This document shows, in pieces, positions 57,671-64,000 of a stretch of 64,000 nucleotides of DNA. The notes beneath the pieces were generated by a model. It ran no database searches, was not told the origin of the DNA, and saw nothing but the letters and a program-made list of their open reading frames with translations. The stretch spans positions 84,931,654 to 84,995,653 of the forward strand of contig CM068367.1 in the NCBI GenBank assembly GCA_034769895.1, written 5' to 3'. The stretch is from Magicicada septendecula (Eukaryota > Arthropoda > Insecta > Hemiptera > Cicadidae). The translations under genes were made by a program, and so were the position numbers. Within the stretch, counting starts at the first letter, position 1; each line of letters begins with the position of its first letter.

Positions 57671-58819
57671 CTACCCGTGTGTTACACGTAATAATATATT
57701 GTTTTCTAGATTCCTAAGAAATCTTATCTCGAGCGCTTGAACTCTTCTTTCAGTACTGGTAGCACTTACAATATTCTTAAGTCGTCCAGTAAATTTCATT
57801 CTTTTCCTCTTTCTCATAACATTCCTTGTCCAGGACGAATATGCATACGGATCTGGTAGGTCTTTCTGCTTCACATCATCCATGGCTTGCTTAAATTTGC
57901 ATTCAGCTTCATAACATGCAGTGTTCATTTTAATATTGAACTTTCTTTTCATGTTTCTTACTGATGCAGCTCGACTACTTAGTCGATGTATGTCTGTTCC
58001 ACAAGCTGAATACTTCATCGTTGGTTTCACTGATGCAGCATCTATCTTCGTGTTGTTTAATTTGTGCTTTTTGCGCATTCTACTTGATGGTATTAAACCT
58101 TTATTACCTCTATCCATGTCAGGATAATCATCTTCCGACATCGTCAGATACAAAGAAACAAAGTTATTTCTCTTCTTACTCCACTTGTTTCTTGGATTGT
58201 TACTGACACTTACATTAGATCCCACAGTTGCTAATTTCTTAGTAGCTGACACGTCTGTGAAATCAACAGCGTCATCGGTATCTTGTACTTTCCGTACAGC
58301 TTCGTAATTTTTATTCACATCTTCTTCCTGCTTCTTCTGGACTTCGCTTCTGTCCTCGTTCCAGATACTCATATATTCACGTATTTCTGTGCGTAACAGC
58401 GTGAACTGCTCATTCATATGTTGCTTGACCTCTTCCTTATGACTATCTAGTTTTTCGTTAAGCAATTCATTGTTTTCACTCTGCTCTCTTCTGATTTCCG
58501 CAAAATTCTCATTAATTACCATGAGATTGTTCTCATTAATTACTTTGAGATTTTCACTAGTTTCTTCCTTCTGCTTCTCGAATTTCTCGTTCTGTTCTCT
58601 TCTGACTTCACGCATGAAGTCCATTAACGACTGTAATGTGACTTCTTCTCGTTGTTCAGACTCCTGTCCCCGTGCCCTAACGTTTTGCGTGTCTTCAGTC
58701 ATGTTCAGCTCGACCGTTGAGTTTTCTTCTCCGTTATCGGGTATACCTAACTGGTTGTTGATGTCGAAACTCATACTGTCTGAACTACTGGCCATTTTAG
58801 CTTTACTCCGTGTTAACAT
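57671..58819 (-). CDS. Gag-position ORF of element X, family not recognised
   Basis: An uninterrupted 382-codon ORF from ATG 58819, 80 bases after the primer site. The N-terminal M-L-T-R-S-K-A-K and an acidic Ser-rich stretch are followed by a long Glu/Gln/Asn/Lys-rich region with heptad-like helices (about residues 60-175, likely coiled coil). The C-terminal half is basic, with K-R-K-R-M-K-F and several Arg-rich helices that could bind RNA. There are no CCHC knuckles and no protease or RT motif. Like element Y's ORF it combines a coiled coil with a nonstandard C-terminus. I infer a structural (gag-like) role from position only. Confidence 0.6.
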   Translation of the reverse strand: MLTRSKAKMASSSDSMSFDINNQLGIPDNGEENSTVELNMTEDTQNVRARGQESEQREEVTLQSLMDFMREVRREQNEKFEKQKEETSENLKVINENNLMVINENFAEIRREQSENNELLNEKLDSHKEEVKQHMNEQFTLLRTEIREYMSIWNEDRSEVQKKQEEDVNKNYEAVRKVQDTDDAVDFTDVSATKKLATVGSNVSVSNNPRNKWSKKRNNFVSLYLTMSEDDYPDMDRGNKGLIPSSRMRKKHKLNNTKIDAASVKPTMKYSACGTDIHRLSSRAASVRNMKRKFNIKMNTACYEAECKFKQAMDDVKQKDLPDPYAYSSWTRNVMRKRKRMKFTGRLKNIVSATSTERRVQALEIRFLRNLENNILLRVTHG

Positions 58820-58898
58820 CCAGTCAAGCTAACCTTACACTACAGATCTTATTGTAATATATTATTTTACTTAGTCTAACTACTGCCTGCTCTCTTTT

Positions 58899-58916
58899 GC
58901 CATGCGATGGGCGCCA
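58899..58916 (-). promoter_or_regulatory. Primer binding site of element X, tRNA-Lys-like
   Basis: On the minus strand it begins TGGCGCCCA and continues imperfectly, resembling the tRNA-Lys complementary site used by many gypsy-like elements. It lies six bases from the LTR edge. Confidence 0.55.
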
Positions 58917-58922
58917 TTTACA

Positions 58923-60370
58923 TTTAACAAATTTGACTCTAATTTAAATCTGATGTGCCCCACATTCTTTGGGAGCCATTTAAATTTGGTGTAATTATGC
59001 TAATTTATGTAAATTATTAAATTGAATATTTAATATTTTAAATTTAATATTAAGTTGAATATTTATCAAATCAATATAATTACGCAAATATATTATTCTG
59101 TCAACTCAATGGGTGAATTGAGTGTATTCACTGTTAATTAGCATAATTATTGAGACTCTTAAGTATCATTGTCAACAATAAGACAGAATTTATTGAAACA
59201 TGACAAATTAATTATCTGAGGTTAATTGCAATAATGAACGCAAGATATATATATGCAATAAATACTTATTTATTACACATTATTGAATAAGCAAATTCTT
59301 GATATACAAATGAAATTATGTCCTGTAAATACATTCAAACAAAACACATAATAACATAAATCATAATAATATTCATCTCGTTGTTCCCTGAAAAATAAGA
59401 CATACAATGCTATAAATGCAACATACAATATATAAATATGCACAAACAATAAACAATCAAATATACTTCATTCTAAGCTAAATGCGTTCATTAATGCCCT
59501 CAGATGAGTGACTTTATTATTTAACATTATTATTTTTACGATTCATATAGATCTCTCGGGAGTAGCTCTTTGAAAAGAGACAGTGCAGTAGTAAGTATCA
59601 ACTAGTATTAAAACATAAAGACTTAACTTGGAAAAAGCATATCCACAAATTCCATCGGTGTGAGATTCTATCCGTTGATGGGTTCCGTGTACATGGTTAT
59701 CGCTGTTGGTCGATGCGCACTGACACTTTCACTTGTGATGATCCCACTCGCGTTATGTGTAGTGTGATGTCGGAGTTATCTGCTTGGAATAAGTGTCTTT
59801 ACAGTTTTATGTCTTAAAGATGCACTCATCATTATTGGTGTAGTTTAAGTGTTGACTGCAGGCGTGATTCAGGTAGCTAATTACTTTTGTCTACCTTGGA
59901 CACGATGTACGCTATGTGTGCATTAGTGTTCATGACTGTTAACCCACTTAGTTCATGTGATGGTTGGATAGTGTTTTATAATGTCTGAAATTGTCGCACA
60001 ATGTTTTACTGACGAAATGTTAATTCACTCGTAATGCATAATATGCATGCCAAACGTATTCTAAAGTCTCTCGTATACACTTGGCATTTAACAATATTTA
60101 AGTACATTCGCACTGCTTGTTACTGCGGTAAGTTCGGTAACTCGGATGATCTATCGAACACACGTTTTGTAGAACTGAGATTGAATTGAAATGTCTAAGT
60201 TCGACTAAGACCGAGACTTGGTTATAACTATGTCACTGACTGACTAACTGATTTCAAAGTTGAGTAAGTCGGAGTAAGTACCGAGTAAACTATTATGACT
60301 GTTAATCATATTACTACTATTACCGTTGCCACTACTACTATTACTGAGCAATTACCACTATTACTACCAT

Positions 60371-60431
<61 letters not shown>

Positions 60432-61014
60432 GAGCTCCGCATCCTCGTAAACAGTTTTTATCAATCACCATCTACCAGAATGCAATTTCCTCACATCCAC
60501 GCCTACGGCCGTTTTTGATAGGTTCATAATTTCCTTCCACCCTGTAGATTTTCGGTCATCGGCTTCCTGATTCGTCGTCCAAGTCGTCACTACTCTCTCC
60601 ACCAGTTCCTTTGGAAGATGCCAAATTCTGGTTGGTCGTTGGGCATCCCCCGAAGTACCCCAGCGACGAACGTTGCGTTGCTTCTCGGAAAGTGGAGCAA
60701 TTCCCCGCCTGTCCATCAATCTTTTGTTTCCTTGTTGTCGAGGCACTCTGATATTGCCTTTGTTAAGAATCTGCAGTGTTTGGTCCATTGTTCGGTCACC
60801 CTTCGTTTCTTTCCTTCAATTACCAACTCTTCGCTGGACGTCATCCTTGGACTGCTCCCACGCTTTCTAGTTGTAAATCTGACTTGACATCCTGGTTTGT
60901 TTTCACGCTGGGCTGAGTACGTACCTCGTATTCCTTAAATACCCATCCCATTGTCTACATATTCGTCAAAATTTCTCTGCACCCTTTGTTATTGAGGATT
61001 TCATTCATACGTAC
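58923..61014 (-). repeat. Element X 5' LTR, part 1 (by strand, the 3' portion)
   Basis: Homologous to 47187-47701 plus 54238 to about 55757. It shows the uninterrupted site where Y inserted in the other LTR (near 59453). It contains an (ACT)n tract at about 60370-60431, longer than in the other copy. Confidence 0.88.
60465..60788 (-). CDS. ORF inside the long LTR of element X, unknown
   Basis: A 107-codon ATG-started ORF on the element's sense strand, rich in Arg, Lys, Trp and Gln. The same reading in the other LTR (about 55560-55235) is largely conserved but has a stop where this copy reads Lys. The opposite strand is also open over part of this region, so coding is unproven. It may be an LTR-borne peptide or a chance frame. 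Confidence 0.3.
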   Translation of the reverse strand: MDQTLQILNKGNIRVPRQQGNKRLMDRRGIAPLSEKQRNVRRWGTSGDAQRPTRIWHLPKELVERVVTTWTTNQEADDRKSTGWKEIMNLSKTAVGVDVRKLHSGRW

Positions 61015-61240
61015 TGTAACAAATCTTATATGTTGTTACGGGGTTTAATTAAGCTCCACGTTGGTATGCGCCAATTTGTAACAAATCTTATATATGTTGT
61101 TACGGGGTTTAATTAAGCTCCACGTTGGTATGCGCCAATTTGTAACAAATCTTAAAATGATTACAAATTGTGTAGTTACTTATATGTGACTCCCGTGTAT
61201 CAACGTTAAGCCCCACGTTGAATGCGGCAATTTGTAACAA
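61015..61240. repeat. Tandem repeat of 62-64 bp in the solo LTR
   Basis: TGTAACAAATCTTA recurs at 61015, 61077 and 61141 with matching downstream sequence (TTGTTACGGGG, CACGTTGG). A diverged fourth unit ends near 61240. Confidence 0.88.
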
Positions 61241-63577
61241 ATAACCTTCTTGTTGGGTTTCTTGTTTAATTACCGTTACGGGTTTATTGTTAATTTAAAA
61301 ATTTAAATTAACAAATTCAATCTGTTTATAAGAAAAATATTTATTATGTTGTTGCTACGACTCGTATGTTGAACATAAACCTGTGTTAATTAATTACCAA
61401 GTGTTTTACCATAGAATAACGCTATATTACAGGTATTATAGTTAATAATTCGGTAATTCTCTCCAACCCTATTCGGTCTGTATTATTTAAATTGACCCAA
61501 AGTTGGCGAAGAGAATACGTTAGTTCTGCACTCTCCCGTATTCACCAGCTGTTTGCAACGAGCGCTGTTATTAGTAATTGACTCGTTCTTATAGGTTAGT
61601 TTGCTTCACTTGATGGTTTTATCACTTTCTTTCTCTGTAAATTACTCCCCAATCAAAATACAATAACTATTCTACAATAACACAGATCATCATCACATAC
61701 AAGAAGGATTCTTTATTCATATTAACTTTCAACAGTCGTCTTCATAGGTTATTGGATCGTAATATCGATCATACAATGCTGAATCGATTTGTTAGTGGAC
61801 TAGTGCTGTATAATACAATTTAAATATAATTTTCGTTTTATCTCTTATCCCAGGGTACATGTGATTCTTTTAACGATTAGTAAGGCCAGGTAATGTAAAA
61901 TTAAGGTTACTAAGTATTACAATTGTTATTAACTCTTAATATATAAAATTAAATATAAGCAGGTTTGTTACCGTACAATATGATACTCAAGGTAGCCATG
62001 TCTGTTTATAACCGAATGAAGATGTAATGGTGAGGTTACTCTTGACCAAAAAACCGCGTCCAGATTATCAATAAGGGTTTAAATGTGATGTCCAGGAGTG
62101 TAACAGGAGTTCAGTTCTGTTCTTCGTTCTTCTTAGCGATCCTAGTAGTTGCCGGTCCCAGTGGAATTAGTGTAGTATTACGCCTTCATTAGTCTCTTGA
62201 AAGTGAGGTTTAGTGTTTCAATACCAAAGTTCTTCGTGTATGTTTAATTTATATTTGCATTAATTTTGATTTCTTCTGTTATGTATCATCTTGGTTTAAT
62301 TGTAAATCGGGTTCATCATCATTCCTTTACTGGAATTAGTTTGAAGAGGGATTTATTAATTCCGTAAACTTTGAGGATGTGTAGAATTCTATTTCCTGAA
62401 ATCTAGTTCAGTAGTTTTTAATCAGTTCTTTTTTTTTATGGATTGGCTTTAAGACATTTGATTTATTAAATTTTATTCATTTTATTTTATTTTATTTTTA
62501 AATTTGTCTGCTGAACTTTTCCCAATAGCATATAACAATCGAATGTTGAAATCAACAAAATTTCTTGCATTTCTGTTACCCTAACAACCATTACTTTTCC
62601 TGTCATTGGATAATATTTGATATCCTAGAGCCAGAATTAGGAAATATGACTACTCTTATTTAATAAAATACTCCATGCTTGGAATTACACCATTTCACAT
62701 AAAACTTTCACTTAATCTGCCTTATTAAACCGTATACATTTTACTACATTTTCATCTGACTGGACTTATTAAAAAGGTATTAATTTCCTTTTACAAATAT
62801 TAAATTTAGGCCTATCGGTTTTATTACACATGTTATAATTTTGTTTTGTTTTTAACTTAATTTTTCTTTACCTGACCTACTGTACAAAGAGTCACTGGCT
62901 TATGGCCACTTATATCAATTTTAATTTCCTGGTTTCAATTATTATATTATTTAGTTCTTCATTGAACCCTTCATTGGTTTTTAACATAACTATAATAACT
63001 ACTTGCCAACTGATTAATACTTATTGTCTTCCTGGCCAAGTTTACAAATATTATTTTTAAACATCTTCATTAATGAATTAAAGTAAATACATTGAACATA
63101 ATATCATACTTAATAAAGGTACTCGTATTTAATTATTTAAATACAATTTTAACATGAATAACATGAGTACCCATGACTTAGTACTTCCTTAAAGCAACGG
63201 CTCTACACTTACTACATACAAAACATAAAATAAATATCCTGTAAACACTATATCATGATACAGTACAACACCAAGTACATTTTATAACACATTAAATATT
63301 AATTGAACAGTGTTTTATACTCAACTCCTACACATTAAACTCATCCCACTAGACACAGTGTTTATATTTTACACCTCATACTACTCATTACATATTTTAT
63401 ATTTAGGTACACCTTCGATGTTTTATTACTTAGTAACCTTACTAGGTACCTTCAATGCATTTTCTAGGTGAGATTGGCCCTCTTGTATTTAATTATAACA
63501 TACTTTGGGCATTGTTTTAAGCCATGTTTACAAAGTTTTTTATGTAACGTCGGGAACCTCAACTCTGTTACGTTACA
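61015..63577. mobile_element. Probable solo LTR (2563 bp) inserted in X's 5' LTR
   Basis: The unit starts TGTAAC and ends GTTACA and is flanked by GTAC (61011-61014 and 63578-63581). The empty site is present in the other X LTR near 55757. No ORF. The plus strand is T-rich over much of its length. The ends and 4-bp duplication are as for an LTR; orientation is unknown. Confidence 0.8.
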
Positions 63578-63581
63578 GTAC

Positions 63582-63892
63582 ACGCGTTACAACTTAACCC
63601 CACAGCATGTGTTCCATCTAACTTCTGCGTAGCCAGGCTACTGGACTCTGCCTTTTGTTTGGTTTATTTTGGTGTTGTCAATCGTGGCTAAGTTCGTTCT
63701 GTCAACGATGTTCCCAATTTTCTATTGTTACGTGTAGTCGGACGTTTCTTCATTGTTTCTCCACTGACGTCGGGTCTGACGTGTGTCTAATCGTACTTAT
63801 TTACGACACTGGCCTGGGTTGTCAACTCAAGTGTGTGTGTGCGTACCTCTTGACCACAAAATTATAAAATTTTAATTTTTTGAGCACTATAT
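63582..63892 (-). repeat. Element X 5' LTR, part 2
   Basis: Homologous to about 55760-56072. Shared sequence ends at 63892 (GAGCACTATAT), taken as the outer LTR edge. Confidence 0.85.
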
Positions 63893-64000
63893 ACTGATTG
63901 CTGTTATTCCTCTATTTTCCTTCCTAAGCATTAAATATTGTCACTATATTATGTATTTCCTTTCATAGATTAAGTTGATGCCCCACAAGTTTGGGTTATT
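63893..64000. other. Flank of element X, nothing recognised
   Basis: Unannotated AT-rich sequence to the end of the window. Confidence 0.5.

Larger units (their letters stand above)
47187..63892 (-). mobile_element. LTR element X: long LTRs, gag-position ORF only
   Basis: Two direct repeats (47187-56072 without the Y insertion, and 58923-63892 without the inserted LTR), about 2.35 and 2.40 kb, flank a 2.85-kb internal region. A tRNA-Lys-like primer site next to the right repeat and a single ORF on the minus strand fix the orientation. No protease, RT or integrase motif is present, so it is non-autonomous. A target duplication was not found. Confidence 0.78.

Overview
The window is eukaryotic, AT-rich and almost entirely transposable elements, many nested or decayed. 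I found no convincing host gene, tRNA, rRNA or CRISPR array. The mix (an env-bearing Ty3/Gypsy element, Penelope-like elements with GIY-YIG domains, a Jockey-type LINE, a hAT of the MYM/DUF4371 kind, mariner, Tc1 and RTE relics) points to an arthropod, most likely an insect with a large repeat-rich genome. The species cannot be told from the sequence.

Layout, left to right. 1-540: the right end of a Penelope-like (PLE) composite. 1363-11207: a complete but inactivated 9.8-kb env-containing Ty3/Gypsy retroelement with 598-bp LTRs, TSD TATT, a tRNA-Leu-like primer site and an env apparently expressed by splicing from a start codon inside the LTR. 14672-26160: a PLE composite (two head-to-head copies, 13-bp TSD). 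Its right copy is split by a Jockey-like LINE (18216-25801, 12-bp TSD), which in turn holds a 2.7-kb mosaic insertion (20851-23519) that repeats 496 bp of the LINE. 29496-31414: a hAT element with an exact 8-bp TSD. 31.7-38.8 kb: relics of mariner, a LINE RT, a third PLE family, Tc1 and RTE. About 39.1-46.1 kb: a minus-strand LTR element (Z) interrupted by a 3.4-kb PLE composite (41869-45266, 11-bp TSD) with an uninterrupted RT/GIY-YIG frame.

The last third is a nest of LTR elements without pol. Element X is on the minus strand with LTRs of about 2.35 kb (47187-56072 and 58923-63892). Between them lies a 382-aa ORF in the gag position and no reverse transcriptase. Its left LTR is split by element Y (47704-54233), another LTR element with a tRNA-His-like primer site and a gag-position ORF only. 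Its right LTR is split by a 2.56-kb probable solo LTR (61015-63577, TSD GTAC). Y and Z share their 3' internal sequence, including a hairpin just before the polypurine tract with one compensating base-pair change, but have different LTRs.

Only the PLE at 42-44.5 kb has an intact polymerase frame. The other autonomous elements carry stops and frameshifts, and the gag-only elements would depend on a polymerase supplied in trans. The most notable signals are the hammerhead-ribozyme-like cores in all four PLE families, the LTR-to-env splice arrangement, the nested pol-less LTR elements and the covarying pre-PPT hairpin.
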